The position numbers and the translations under genes were made by a program. Of a DNA stretch of 64,000 bases, positions 33,684 through 43,261 are shown piece by piece. This stretch comes from Lewinellaceae bacterium. GTDB lineage: Bacteria; Bacteroidota; Bacteroidia; Chitinophagales; Saprospiraceae. The notes beneath the pieces are model-generated. The model was not told the origin of the DNA and searched no databases. It was given only the letters and a program-made list of their open reading frames with translations. The stretch is from positions 2,180,001 to 2,244,000 of the forward strand of contig JACJYR010000001.1 in NCBI GenBank assembly GCA_020636005.1. Reading direction: 5' to 3'. The first letter of the stretch is position 1; every line of letters starts with the position of its first letter.

Positions 33684-35186
33684 ATGAAAAAAATGTTGAA
33701 GTACGGTTTGTTTCTTTTCCTTGCGCTTGCAGCCCTCAGTTCATGCGGCAAAAAAGAGCGCTCTGCCACTACTGGATGGCAATACAATGATGCAAAGTGG
33801 GGCGGCTTCGAGAAGCTGGATTATCAAGGCCAAGCCACCGGGCCCAACCTGGTACTGGTTGAAGGCGGAACCTTCACCATGGGTATAACAGACCAGGATG
33901 TTACCTACGACTGGAACGCCGTTCCCCGCAGGGTAACTGTGTCTTCCTTTTATATGGATGAAACAGAAGTGTCCAATATTGATTACCGCGAATACCTGTA
34001 CTGGTTGCAGCGGGTATTCGGCGAATCCTATCCAGAGGTTTACCTGAATGCACTTCCTGACACCTTAGTCTGGCGGGAGGAACTGGCCTTCAATGAGCCA
34101 TTTGTTGAAACCTACTTTCGCCACCCTTCCTACGATGATTACCCCGTAGTCGGCATAAACTGGCTCCAGGCCAATGAGTATGCCCAATGGCGAACTGACC
34201 GGGTCAATGAGATGATCCTGATAGAGAAAGGCATCCTCAACCCGAACTCCGAGCAAAAAGACGAAGACAACTTCAATACGGAGTCTTACCTGGCCGGGCA
34301 ATACCAAGGCGATGTGCGCAAAAACCTGAAGGATGTCAGGACCGGCGGCGAGCGCCCGGTAAGGTTCGAAGATGGAATCATGCTCCCTTCCTATCGCCTG
34401 CCCACAGAGGCTGAATGGGAATATGCAGCAATAGGGCTAATTGGAAACCTCGTTTCAGAGAAAGACGAGCGCATTTCTGACCGCAGGCTCTATCCCTGGA
34501 ACGGCAACACGGTCCGTTATCAGAAAAGGAACAAGTACCAGGGCGAAATCCTCGCAAACTTCAAGCGTGGCAATGGTGATTATATGGGTATGGCCGGCAA
34601 GCTGAACGACAGGGCACACATCACGGCCCCCGTGCGTACTTACATGCCCAACGATTATGGCCTTTACAACATGGCGGGCAACGTTAACGAATGGACAATG
34701 GACTTGTACAGGCCAACAACCAGCATGACCCTCGAAGATGTCGATCAGCAGGATTTGAACTCCTTCCGTGGAAATAAATTCCGCACAAAAGTGCTGGACG
34801 AAGATGGCAAACCCGTTGAGAAAGACAGCATGGGCCGGTTGCGCTACCGTTATGTGGAAGATGACGAAGTAGCCACCCGTGAAAACTACAAAGTCGGCCA
34901 ACCATACAACTTCCTGGACGGTGACAAAACATCAGAGGCATTCTACGATTATGGAAAACACACTTTAATCAGCGACAAAGCCCGTGTGATCAAAGGTGGT
35001 TCCTGGCAGGATCGTGCATTCTGGCTCGCACCCGGCGCCCGCCGGTTCAGGGAAGAAGACAAGTCGTATCGCGACCTTGGCTTCCGCTGTGCGATGACCC
35101 GTACAGGCGGCCCTACCGGCAACGAAGATGCGGGCGGCCTAACTTTCAAAAGCAAGCAGTCCAAGACCAAAAGACGTTATAAGTAA
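33684..35186 (+). CDS. gldJ: gliding/T9SS lipoprotein GldJ
   Basis: A 500-residue lipoprotein of the SUMF1/formylglycine-generating-enzyme fold. It is needed in Bacteroidota for gliding and for stability of the T9SS. From ATG 33684 the lipobox is LAALSSC (Cys about residue 19). The fold then shows NLVLVEGGTFTMG, FYMDETEVSNIDYREYLYW, YDDYPVVGINWLQANEYAQWR, SYRLPTEAEWEYAA, YNMAGNVNEWTMD and KGGSWQDRAFW...YRDLGFRCA. FGE copper-binding cysteines are not evident, so it is unlikely to be an enzyme. GldJ next to PorU/PorV and followed by murF is a conserved neighbourhood in the phylum. Confidence 0.92.
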   Translation: MKKMLKYGLFLFLALAALSSCGKKERSATTGWQYNDAKWGGFEKLDYQGQATGPNLVLVEGGTFTMGITDQDVTYDWNAVPRRVTVSSFYMDETEVSNIDYREYLYWLQRVFGESYPEVYLNALPDTLVWREELAFNEPFVETYFRHPSYDDYPVVGINWLQANEYAQWRTDRVNEMILIEKGILNPNSEQKDEDNFNTESYLAGQYQGDVRKNLKDVRTGGERPVRFEDGIMLPSYRLPTEAEWEYAAIGLIGNLVSEKDERISDRRLYPWNGNTVRYQKRNKYQGEILANFKRGNGDYMGMAGKLNDRAHITAPVRTYMPNDYGLYNMAGNVNEWTMDLYRPTTSMTLEDVDQQDLNSFRGNKFRTKVLDEDGKPVEKDSMGRLRYRYVEDDEVATRENYKVGQPYNFLDGDKTSEAFYDYGKHTLISDKARVIKGGSWQDRAFWLAPGARRFREEDKSYRDLGFRCAMTRTGGPTGNEDAGGLTFKSKQSKTKRRYK

Positions 35187-35225
35187 CTTCTGATCTTTCT
35201 TGCATGGAAGTTTCATGCTAAAGGA

Positions 35226-35266
35226 AAGTCCCCATGTTCCAGAGCGAATATGGGGACTTTTTTCAT
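35226..35266 (+). terminator. gldJ terminator
   Basis: AAGTCCCCAT (35226-35235) pairs with ATGGGGACTT (35250-35259), then a run of T. Confidence 0.85.
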
Positions 35267-35305
35267 TTTTGCACGGACACCAACCATACGGAGAAATAAC
35301 ATACC

Positions 35306-36628
35306 ATGATCAGCATAGAAGACCTTTATTCAATATTCAGGCAACATCCCAAAATAGTGACCGACAGCAGAGAGGTTAGACCCGGTTGCCTCTTTTTTGC
35401 GCTGAAAGGGGAACGGTTCAATGGCAATGAGTTTGCAAGGCAAGCACTTGAAAATGGCGCTGCCTACTGCATAGTTGATGAAAAAAATGGCCCTGATCAC
35501 GAAAGGCTGCTGAAAGTGGATGACGTCTTGACCACCCTGCAGGGATTGGCCGCTTACCACCGCCAACAATTCAATATCCCGGTCATCGCTATCACCGGCA
35601 GCAACGGCAAGACGACTACCAAGGAATTGGTCAGCGCCATACTTTCCAGCCAATATCCAACCCATTGGACGAAAGGCAATTTTAACAACCACATCGGTGT
35701 CCCTTTAACATTGTTGGCTATGCCCTTGGCAACTGAGGTCGCCATCATTGAAATGGGCGCCAACCACCAGGGCGAGATTGACTTTCTGTGCAGGATCGCA
35801 GCTCCTACGCATGGGCTTATCACCAATATTGGCAAGGCTCATCTGGAGGGATTTGGCGGGTTGGAAGGGGTGAAAAAGGGCAAATCAGAACTTTACAGGT
35901 ATCTTGCTGCGGGGAAAGGGGTTATTTTCATCAATTCGGATGAACTCTACCTGGAAGAGCTCGTTGGTTCCCACTCGCAGGTTATCTACTACCATAAAAG
36001 TGATGCCCCTTCATTGGAGCATATCCCTATGGAGGTGAAGTTGATCGCAGAACAACCCTTTCTGGAAGTTGCATTTTTAGATCGCCAAGGGGAGATGGTT
36101 CATGCAAAAAGCCAGTTAATCGGTACTTACAACTTTAATAATATCATGACGGCCGTTGCATTGGGCAAGTATTTCAAAGTCCCAGCGGACAAGATCAAGC
36201 AGGCCATTGAAAGCTACGTCCCCGCCAACAACCGCTCCCAGGTGGTCAAAATCGGCTCGAATACTTTCGTACTCGATGCCTACAATGCGAACCCGACCAG
36301 CATGAAAAATGCCTTGAAGGCATTTAGCCAGACACCCGCCGGCACCAGGGTCGCCATCCTTGGCGCAATGCTGGAACTTGGGGAGTACACCGAATCAGAA
36401 CATGAATATATAGCCAATTATGCCCAATCCTTAGGGTTCGGAAAAGTGGTTTTGGTAGGAAATGAATTCAAAGAGATTGCGGAACGAAAAGGTATTTTGT
36501 ATTTTCAGAATACAAATTCGCTCAAAACCTGGTTTGACCAACAGGGTTTTGAAAAAACGCACTTCCTGGTAAAAGGCTCCCGCAGCATTGGACTGGAAAG
36601 GTTTTTATTGGCCGAAAATGCTCATTGA
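35306..36628 (+). CDS. murF: UDP-MurNAc-tripeptide--D-Ala-D-Ala ligase
   Basis: Adds D-Ala-D-Ala to UDP-MurNAc-tripeptide, the last cytoplasmic step of the peptidoglycan precursor. The 440 residues show the three Mur-ligase domains. The N-terminal part has DSREVRPGCLFFALKGERFNG, the ATPase P-loop is ITGSNGKTTTKELVS (about residue 95-109), and IIEMGANHQGEIDFL, IGTYNFNNIMTAVA and DAYNANPTSMKNAL follow. A second MurF domain occurs in this window fused to alanine racemase (46327-48903). This stand-alone copy has the unmodified GKTTT loop and is the more likely main enzyme. Confidence 0.95.
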   Translation: MISIEDLYSIFRQHPKIVTDSREVRPGCLFFALKGERFNGNEFARQALENGAAYCIVDEKNGPDHERLLKVDDVLTTLQGLAAYHRQQFNIPVIAITGSNGKTTTKELVSAILSSQYPTHWTKGNFNNHIGVPLTLLAMPLATEVAIIEMGANHQGEIDFLCRIAAPTHGLITNIGKAHLEGFGGLEGVKKGKSELYRYLAAGKGVIFINSDELYLEELVGSHSQVIYYHKSDAPSLEHIPMEVKLIAEQPFLEVAFLDRQGEMVHAKSQLIGTYNFNNIMTAVALGKYFKVPADKIKQAIESYVPANNRSQVVKIGSNTFVLDAYNANPTSMKNALKAFSQTPAGTRVAILGAMLELGEYTESEHEYIANYAQSLGFGKVVLVGNEFKEIAERKGILYFQNTNSLKTWFDQQGFEKTHFLVKGSRSIGLERFLLAENAH

Positions 36629-36683
36629 GCAGGGTTCCTCTTTCATTTTATCCATCGCTTATTCGTAACTTGTCCCATCTTGC

Positions 36684-36747
36684 AACGATGAAAAATAACT
36701 TATCTCCCGAACTGGCTTCAGGAGCCATTTTATTTTCCTTCGATTCC
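36684..36747 (+). repeat. dispersed double-hairpin element, copy C (short)
   Basis: Same ends as the longer copies (AACGATGAAAAATAACTT and TTTTCCTTCGATTCC) but with one central hairpin (TGGCT/AGCCA). It lies between murF and the Asp-box protein gene. Confidence 0.65.
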
Positions 36748-36772
36748 TATTAACTTAACCCACCCATCAGCC

Positions 36773-39358
36773 ATGAAAAATTCACTGTTAGCAACGCTTA
36801 TTGCCACTTCGGCCATCTTCGGAGCCTGGTCATTGTTTTCTCCTGCAAAAAAAAGCCCCGATTTCCCAGCCCCCACCAACGACAAAAAATACCGTGAAAA
36901 ACAAGACGAAGGAAAGGAAGAACACGAACGCAGGGAGGCATGGATCGAACACTTGCACAAAGCCGCGCCGGGCACCGATTGGAAAGAAACGGATAAGAGG
37001 AGCCTTGCCCTTTTGTCAAAACTGCGCAAAGGAAAAGTAGCAAACAGAGGGAACGAGACTTTTGCCGACGGCCAAATTGAGGGCGAGTGGATCGAGAAGG
37101 GCAGCCGAAACCAGGCAGGCAGTATGCGGACAGTGGATTACGATCCAGTAAATGACAAAATTTATGGCATCTCCGATGGCGGCTGCCTGTGGAAAGGAGA
37201 ACTGGACGGCAGCCAATGGACCATCCTCAACGACGACATCCGGCTCCACCCAGAAATGCTGAAAGCAGTACCCAACGACACTGGAGGCATTAGGATAATT
37301 GCCTCCGTTGGAAAGGACATCGTTTACTCTGACGATGAAGGGACTACCTGGGCAAATGCCAACATGTCCCCTGCATTTTACGATGGTTGGGGATACCCTA
37401 TGTACCTGGAAGTTTTGAACGATACAACTCAGGCTATCTATTACATGGCCTATACCTGGGACAGCAGTCCGTGGGCACCGCGCATCTGGCTTTATTGGTC
37501 AACCGATCATGGCGAAAGTTTTTCAAGAATCAGGATTTTTAACCACGAGAAAGACAACCAAGTAAGCATGTGGTCGCCATTCAAAAGCCAGGAACTGTAC
37601 ATCCTGAACAAAAACCAGGAGCTGCTTTCCATTTCGCAGGACACATTGAACTTGGTTGGCCCGCCGATCGGCCTGCCTGCCAATGCAGATTTGCTGCTTA
37701 CAGGAAATAAAACTGGCCAAAACCTTACTCTATATGCCCTAGTGAACAGCGAGGATGTATATGTTTCCATTGACACGGGCTTAACATGGTCGCTGAAAGG
37801 ATCCGTCCCCTACCAGGCTTGGTCAGTTGGTATGATCTGTTCGCCCTTTGATGCCGAAACGTTGATAACTGGTGAAGTGGACTGCCACCGCAGCTATGAT
37901 GGTGGCGAAACCTGGACGACTGTGAACGAATGGTGGGAATATTATGGCAACCTTGACTTGTTGCACGCCGATATAATGGATTTGAAAGGTTTTGAAAAAA
38001 GTGACGGGACACCCTTTTTGCTCATCGCCAACCATGCTGGGCTGCATGTTTCTTTTGACAACCTCGCTACCACCCAAAATATCGGTTTGCAGGGCTTGAA
38101 CATCAGCCAATACTACGACGTGGTCACCAACCCACTTTTCCCTGACTACATTTATGCAGGTTCCCAGGATCAGGGCTGGCAATGGACCGCCAATGGCACC
38201 GCCGATGGGCCAGTTGACTTTATCCAGCAGTGGAGCGGCGACTATGGCATGATGGCCCTGACCAACAACTACCAAAGCTTCTGGACCCAATACCCTGGCG
38301 GCATCGTGAGCTACTATCATTACGCTTCCAGCCCGCTCAACCCCTGGCCGGATTCGGAATGGGAAATGACCGGAGACGATTTGCCGGCTGTTGGCTGGAT
38401 TCTGCCGACTGCCCCGGCAACCTATGAAGATGGCAATACGGTGTTCATCGGTGGCGGCAACTTGTACGGAGGCCCTGGCTCATACCTCATCGGGCTGACT
38501 GCCTATACCACCCCGCCATTCGACATCGAGGCCTTTCAATTTGATTATGATTTTAAACAAAATTCCAACACCGGCCAAGGGCTAATCTCTGCCATTGAAC
38601 AGTCCTCTATTGATCCCGAACGCATTTTTGTATCCACCGATGACGGCACGTTTTTCTACACCCATGATGGCGGGGGAACCTGGAACAAATCCGTCGGCTT
38701 CTCTGGGCCAACCGTGGATTGGATCTACACCGCATCTATCCTCTCCTCGCGGCTTGATCCAAATGTGCTTTGGATTTCTGGCAGCGGCTATTCCAATCCC
38801 CCTGTGTTCAAATCAACAGATGGCGGGCAAAGCTTTATCCAGCTTTCCGACGGGCTGCCCCCCACGCTCATCCAGGAAATCGTGGCCAACTCTGACGAAA
38901 GCCTGCTCTTTGCCGCTTCCGCAGTCGGACCGTTTGTTTTTGTGGCCGGTGAAAACAAGTGGTATGATCTTATTGGAGAGCAGACTCCGTTGCAATGGTA
39001 CACCTGTGTGGAATACATTGAAAGCGAGGACATTGTGCGGTTTGGCACCTACGGCCGGGGCATTTGGGATTTTAAGATAAACACGGCCCCATCCTCGATC
39101 CCAGCCACCTTGCAACAGGAAATGGCAGTTACAGTTTACCCAAATCCAGCCAGCAGCAGCGGGAAGTTATTTGTGAAAACAGAGGCCCCTGGTAAGCTTG
39201 ATTTTACCCTTCAGAATAATAAAGGAGAACGGCTCAGGAAAGCAATGGTCAATGGGCAAATTGCCATCTCTTTGCAAGGCCTGCAGCCCGGCGTTTATGT
39301 TTTCAGTACATCACAGAACGGTAGGGCCGTCCAATCAGGTAAAATCATTATCCAATGA
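36773..39358 (+). CDS. secreted Asp-box (BNR/sortilin-like) protein with T9SS sorting domain
   Basis: An 861-residue surface or secreted beta-propeller protein. The signal peptide is residues 1-24 (LLATLIATSAIFGAWSLFS). At least six Asp-box motifs (S-x-D-x-G-x-T/S-W/F) are visible: SDDEGTTW, STDHGESF, SIDTGLTW, SYDGGETW, THDGGGTW and STDGGQSF. This is the VPS10/BNR propeller pattern. The last ~75 residues (VTVYPNPASSSGKLFV ... LQPGVYVFSTSQNGR) are a type A T9SS sorting domain. No glycosidase active-site residues could be assigned, so it may bind or degrade polymers. It follows murF with a short repeat between and is likely a client of PorU/PorV. Confidence 0.92.
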   Translation: MKNSLLATLIATSAIFGAWSLFSPAKKSPDFPAPTNDKKYREKQDEGKEEHERREAWIEHLHKAAPGTDWKETDKRSLALLSKLRKGKVANRGNETFADGQIEGEWIEKGSRNQAGSMRTVDYDPVNDKIYGISDGGCLWKGELDGSQWTILNDDIRLHPEMLKAVPNDTGGIRIIASVGKDIVYSDDEGTTWANANMSPAFYDGWGYPMYLEVLNDTTQAIYYMAYTWDSSPWAPRIWLYWSTDHGESFSRIRIFNHEKDNQVSMWSPFKSQELYILNKNQELLSISQDTLNLVGPPIGLPANADLLLTGNKTGQNLTLYALVNSEDVYVSIDTGLTWSLKGSVPYQAWSVGMICSPFDAETLITGEVDCHRSYDGGETWTTVNEWWEYYGNLDLLHADIMDLKGFEKSDGTPFLLIANHAGLHVSFDNLATTQNIGLQGLNISQYYDVVTNPLFPDYIYAGSQDQGWQWTANGTADGPVDFIQQWSGDYGMMALTNNYQSFWTQYPGGIVSYYHYASSPLNPWPDSEWEMTGDDLPAVGWILPTAPATYEDGNTVFIGGGNLYGGPGSYLIGLTAYTTPPFDIEAFQFDYDFKQNSNTGQGLISAIEQSSIDPERIFVSTDDGTFFYTHDGGGTWNKSVGFSGPTVDWIYTASILSSRLDPNVLWISGSGYSNPPVFKSTDGGQSFIQLSDGLPPTLIQEIVANSDESLLFAASAVGPFVFVAGENKWYDLIGEQTPLQWYTCVEYIESEDIVRFGTYGRGIWDFKINTAPSSIPATLQQEMAVTVYPNPASSSGKLFVKTEAPGKLDFTLQNNKGERLRKAMVNGQIAISLQGLQPGVYVFSTSQNGRAVQSGKIIIQ

Positions 39359-39362
39359 ACAC

Positions 39363-40553
39363 ATGCTGAAAGAAAAAATAAAACTCCTTGCCGGAAAGTA
39401 CCATCTGGAAGCCATTGATACCCGGAGGCATTTGCACCAATATCCTGAATTGTCTTTTCAGGAAGTGGAAACAGGTAAATTCATCGCTGAAAAACTATTG
39501 ACATACGGGATTTCCTTCACTACTGGTTGGGGCGGACATGGAGTGGCAGGTTTGATAGAAGGAAAAAACGCCCATAAAAAAACGATTGCCCTGCGGGCTG
39601 ACTTCGATGCCCTGCCCATCACGGAAAAAAACGATGTGCCCTACAAATCAAAAAACCAAGGCACCATGCATGCCTGCGGGCACGATGTTCATACTGCTTC
39701 ACTATTGGGGGCAGCGAAGATTTTAAACGAATTAAAAAACGAATTTGACGGGACGATTAGACTCATCTTCCAACCTGGCGAAGAAAAACTGCCCGGCGGG
39801 GCGTCTATCCTGATAAAAGAGGGCATCCTTGAAAACCCGAAACCTTCGTCCATCATTGGCCAGCACGTACTGCCCTCCCTGGAAGCTGGAAAGGTAGGAT
39901 TCCGGGCCGGCATGTTCATGGCGAGCGCCGACGAAATCTATGTGACAGTACATGGAAAAGGCGGCCACGGTGCGATGCCGCACGAGTGTGTCGATCCAGT
40001 ACTCATTGCCTCTCATATCGTTGTGGCCTTGCAGCAGATTATCAGCCGCAACGGGAACCCCATTATTCCCTCCGTGCTGACTTTTGGAAAAATGAATACC
40101 ACGGGCGGTGCCACCAACGTCATACCGAACGAGGTGAAAATGGAAGGGACCTTTCGGACGATGGACGAAGCATGGCGTGCGAAGGCCCATAGTTTGATGA
40201 AAAAGATGGCAGAAAGTATGGCGGAAAGTATGGGCGGCACCTGTTCGTTCGACATCGTGAAAGGCTATCCGTTTTTGATAAACGAGGAAGCGCTGACCCT
40301 TCGGGCCAGGCAGGGTGCCATCGAATACCTTGGTGAAGAAAATGTAGTGGAACTCCCCATCCGCATGACGGCAGAAGATTTTGCCTATTACTCACAGGTC
40401 ATGCCCGCCTGTTTTTACCGGTTGGGCACAGGCAATGTTTCAAAAGGCATCGTTTCGCCCATACATACTGATACTTTCGATGTGGATGAGGACAGCCTGA
40501 AGACAGGCATGGGACTGATGGCGTGGCTTGCAGTGAAGGAACTGGAAAATTGA
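39363..40553 (+). CDS. M20 family amidohydrolase
   Basis: A 396-residue zinc amidohydrolase of the IAA-amino-acid hydrolase / hippuricase / N-acetyl-diaminopimelate deacetylase group. The start is ATG 39363, four bases after the upstream stop, so the two genes are probably co-transcribed. Metal-binding motifs are MHACGHDVHTASLLGA (about 101-116), QPGEEKLPGGA with the catalytic Glu pair, and IGQHV. The lid/dimerisation domain has GKGGHGAMPHECVDP. The closing motif is RMTAEDFAYYSQVMPACFYRLG. The physiological acyl-amino acid is unknown. Confidence 0.94.
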   Translation: MLKEKIKLLAGKYHLEAIDTRRHLHQYPELSFQEVETGKFIAEKLLTYGISFTTGWGGHGVAGLIEGKNAHKKTIALRADFDALPITEKNDVPYKSKNQGTMHACGHDVHTASLLGAAKILNELKNEFDGTIRLIFQPGEEKLPGGASILIKEGILENPKPSSIIGQHVLPSLEAGKVGFRAGMFMASADEIYVTVHGKGGHGAMPHECVDPVLIASHIVVALQQIISRNGNPIIPSVLTFGKMNTTGGATNVIPNEVKMEGTFRTMDEAWRAKAHSLMKKMAESMAESMGGTCSFDIVKGYPFLINEEALTLRARQGAIEYLGEENVVELPIRMTAEDFAYYSQVMPACFYRLGTGNVSKGIVSPIHTDTFDVDEDSLKTGMGLMAWLAVKELEN

Positions 40554-40556
40554 CCA

Positions 40557-40626
40557 GTAGGCAGCAGGCAGTGTGTGGAAATTTTTACCATTGCTAGTGA
40601 ATCTGTGCCCTTTGCCTGCTGCCTAC
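40557..40626. terminator. hairpin of GGCAGCA words after the M20 gene
   Basis: GTAGGCAGCAGGCA (40557-40570) is exactly inverted at 40613-40626, with a 42-base loop. It belongs to the word-built hairpins. It also overlaps nothing but the spacer before the small leftward gene. Confidence 0.55.
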
Positions 40627-40633
40627 GGCCGTC

Positions 40634-40750
40634 TTAACGCTGGCTTCTCACCGACGTATTTCTTTCCATTTTTTCAGCTACCCAATTGGTCAGGGTAATG
40701 ATACCGCCGCCGAACAAAAATGCACCAAGTGCTAATTGAAGGATTAACAT
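40634..40750 (-). CDS. 38-residue single-span membrane protein, paralogue of the 5031 protein
   Basis: Leftward frame from ATG 40750 to TAA 40634. The product starts MLILQLALGAFLFGGGII, continues TLTNWVAEKM, and ends in a polar basic tail. It shares the Leu-rich start, A-x-GAF-x-x-GGGII and a following Asn with the 33-residue protein at 5031-5132. Similarity is confined to the membrane helix, and the tail differs. It lies alone between the M20 gene (convergent) and free DNA. I recognise no named family. Confidence 0.55.
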   Translation of the reverse strand: MLILQLALGAFLFGGGIITLTNWVAEKMERNTSVRSQR

Positions 40751-41245
40751 AGCCAAATCGTTTTTGAGATGAGGAAATAGTTGTGTGGGAAACGTTGCGG
40801 TGGGAAAATTCTACACGGTGGGAAGAAAAATCCCATGCAACTTTCCTTTTGCCCCACAGGTACAGTATGCCTGCGAAGCTTCAGAATCGTTAAGTCTATG
40901 TTGCATGGGATATATGTGTTCCAAATAGTGTCAATGCTGGGGGCGTTAGCGGCAAAAAAAAGGAAAAAGATTAAATTTTTCTTTTTTATATAACCTGCTG
41001 CTTGTGCGCCTAATAATGACCTGCTGTCAAAAAGACAATTATCTTGCCAAAAATCACATATAAAATGAATTAAATTTAAAAGGAAAAATACTTCCGGAAA
41101 GACGCAGCATTGTGCCTTAGAAAAGTGGGCATTGGCAGATGGATAAACATGGGTAACAAGATGTTTTTGTGATGGTATGTTTTATTGATCCAGCGTCTCT
41201 GGAATTTGAAATGTTTACATAAAAGCCTGGAACGACACGAAAATT
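40751..41245. other. intergenic region, 495 bp, no gene seen
   Basis: AT-rich and purine-rich DNA between the 38-aa gene start and the pabB stop. A frame at 40781-40993 ends in a Lys/Phe run and looks spurious. I see no repeat or RNA. Confidence 0.5.
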
Positions 41246-42547
41246 TTAGCTTAAAACTTTAAACATACCCTTCGCTTTCAATAGGCACTCCTCGAATTCC
41301 AGGGCTGGCTCGGAATCGTAAACAATGGCACCACCTACCTGGACGGACAGGTAGCCCGAAGCCTGATTGTACAAAATGCTCCGGATAACCACATTGAAGT
41401 CAAAATCCTGGGCCGGGGTAATGTAGCCGACAGCCCCCGAATAGAGCCCACGTTTGGTCTGTTCGAATTGTTCGATAAGCTGCATACTCCGCACCTTGGG
41501 CGCACCCGTCATGGATCCCATCGGGAAGGCGCTCCGGATGGCATCCATAAAGTGGACATCGCTTTTCAATTCACCACTGACCGTAGAAATCATCTGGATC
41601 ACCTGCTCGAAGCGGTAAATTCCGAACAGTTCCTCAACGTTCACGGTGCCGGCCCGGCAGGAACGGGCAAGGTCGTTGCGCACCAAATCCACGATCATCA
41701 CATTTTCGGAGCGGTCTTTTGGCCGGTTGAAAAGTTGCTGGCCCAAGATGGCATCTTCGGACACGTTGCCCCCCCTGCGAATAGTGCCTTTTATAGGTTG
41801 TGAAATTAGCTTGCTGCCTGTTTTTTTTATAAACCGCTCGGGGCTGGCACAAAGTAAAAATTTATCATTCAACTTGTAAAAAGCAGAAAAGGGTGCTTTG
41901 GAAAATACGTTCAACTTTTGAAAAACTACAGCCGCATCCAACGGGGTATTTTCAGCGAAAAACTCCTGGCAAAAATTCATCTCATAAATATCGCCCCGGT
42001 GGATATGCTGCCGGATGCTGCTCACCGAATCGAGGTAATCAGCTTCGCAGATGCGGGGAGATAAAATTACTTTTTGTAACAATGAATGCTTTGCCAATTC
42101 GATGGGCAAGGCGTTGATCGAATGGAATAACCTGGCAGGATCCTCATTTTTACTATGTATGACGACCTCGTGATCAAAAACCTCAAATACATAGAGGGGC
42201 CTGAAAAAATGGAGGGCAGGGAACTGGATCCCATCGAAATTAGCAGAAGAGAGCAACTCCACATCGTTCTTCAGATCATACGTGAGGTAGCCAAAATACC
42301 AGTCTTTTTTTTCGTCCACAAAGTTTTTCAAAGCGTCAAAAGCGCCCTTTTCTTCGTGAATAATTTCATCGTCGAGCCCAACTGCTACCAAACATTCATA
42401 GTCGTGGCAGTAATACCCCTGATAAGCATTGTGATCCAAATAACAACCTATCTCAAATTGCTTCGCCCACGCAAATAACTTTAGTTTGAAACCAACTACG
42501 GAAGCCAGCGGGAAGGATGCGGTCATTGACGTGGCTACTTCTATCAT
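41246..42547 (-). CDS. pabB: aminodeoxychorismate synthase component I (PabB)
   Basis: Converts chorismate with ammonia from a glutaminase partner into 4-amino-4-deoxychorismate for folate synthesis. The 433 residues have an N-terminal half typical of TrpE/PabB. The catalytic half shows GDIYEMNFCQEF, LLCASPERFI, the PIKGT motif (QPIKGTIRRG), NRPKDRSENVMIVDLVRNDL, FPMGSMTGAPK and GAVGYI. PIKGT rather than PIAGT favours PabB over anthranilate synthase TrpE. It lies 7 bases downstream of the nitroreductase gene on the same strand, so one operon. No PabA or PabC is adjacent. Confidence 0.93.
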   Translation of the reverse strand: MIEVATSMTASFPLASVVGFKLKLFAWAKQFEIGCYLDHNAYQGYYCHDYECLVAVGLDDEIIHEEKGAFDALKNFVDEKKDWYFGYLTYDLKNDVELLSSANFDGIQFPALHFFRPLYVFEVFDHEVVIHSKNEDPARLFHSINALPIELAKHSLLQKVILSPRICEADYLDSVSSIRQHIHRGDIYEMNFCQEFFAENTPLDAAVVFQKLNVFSKAPFSAFYKLNDKFLLCASPERFIKKTGSKLISQPIKGTIRRGGNVSEDAILGQQLFNRPKDRSENVMIVDLVRNDLARSCRAGTVNVEELFGIYRFEQVIQMISTVSGELKSDVHFMDAIRSAFPMGSMTGAPKVRSMQLIEQFEQTKRGLYSGAVGYITPAQDFDFNVVIRSILYNQASGYLSVQVGGAIVYDSEPALEFEECLLKAKGMFKVLS

Positions 42548-42554
42548 TTAGGGT

Positions 42555-43136
42555 TTATTCGAGTATCCATTTAACCTTTTCATCAATGGGTGTGCGCTTA
42601 CCAGGCATCTCTGCCAGGTCGTGGTAGCCCATGTAAAAAAGGCCGAGGCACCTCTCGTCTGCTTCCAGGTCGAGAAACCCACTGGCTTCCAATGCCGCTT
42701 CCGGCGTGCTCCAATAGCAACCAATGCCGTAGGCCGTGCAGGTGAGCCACATATTTTGTACGGCGCAGGCTACAGCGGCTATTTCCTCCCATTCGGGGAC
42801 CCGTTCCTGGGGGTCCCGTTTCATACATACAGCAATGACGCAGGCCGATTGTAGCGGGTTATCCTTGTTCTTTTTGTATTTTATTTCCGAAAATTGCCCT
42901 TCGGGCGTATGGTCTTTGTAATAGTTGCCCAAATAAACGCTCAGCCGTTCCAGTCCACCCCCGACAATGACTTTAAACCGCCATGGTTCGGTGAGCTTGT
43001 GCGTTGGTGCCCAGTTGGCGTTTTCCAATATTTCCTCGATTATTTCCTTGCTGACGGGTTTGCCCGTATAGGATTTTGGGAAAATGGCCCGCCTATGGCG
43101 GATGAGTTCGGTGGTTAGTGCCGGATCCATTATCAT
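42555..43136 (-). CDS. nitroreductase family FMN oxidoreductase
   Basis: An FMN-binding NAD(P)H oxidoreductase of the nitroreductase superfamily (about 193 residues). I start at the ATG at 43136 (a second is at 43130) because a -7 box lies at 43163-43170, downstream of the longer possible start 43253. Motifs are HRRAIFPKSYTGKPVS (FMN phosphate), ENANWAPTHKLTEPWRFKVI, AAVACAVQNMWLTCTAYGIGCYWS and CLGLFYMGY. The natural substrate is unknown. The coupling with pabB is by position only. Confidence 0.92.
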   Translation of the reverse strand: MIMDPALTTELIRHRRAIFPKSYTGKPVSKEIIEEILENANWAPTHKLTEPWRFKVIVGGGLERLSVYLGNYYKDHTPEGQFSEIKYKKNKDNPLQSACVIAVCMKRDPQERVPEWEEIAAVACAVQNMWLTCTAYGIGCYWSTPEAALEASGFLDLEADERCLGLFYMGYHDLAEMPGKRTPIDEKVKWILE

Positions 43137-43162
43137 GTATGCTATTTTTGGAAATTCGGCGG

Positions 43163-43170
43163 CAAAGATA
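43163..43170 (-). promoter_or_regulatory. TATCTTTG -7 box of the nitroreductase-pabB operon
   Basis: An exact TAnnTTTG match on the minus strand, 27 bases upstream of ATG 43136. Confidence 0.5.
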
Positions 43171-43261
43171 AACTTTGAGGGTGCAACTTTGTCTGGATTA
43201 AACAAACGAACCCAATTTGCCATAACCGAATAAATAATATACTGTGGTTTCAAAGTTCAGG

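Noticed and set aside
40781..40993. 70-residue frame ending in Lys/Phe runs
   Set aside because: Low-complexity tail and no conservation signal; AT-rich spacer.
41246..42547. Anthranilate synthase component I (TrpE)
   Set aside because: The PIKGT motif indicates aminodeoxychorismate synthase PabB; no tryptophan genes are adjacent.
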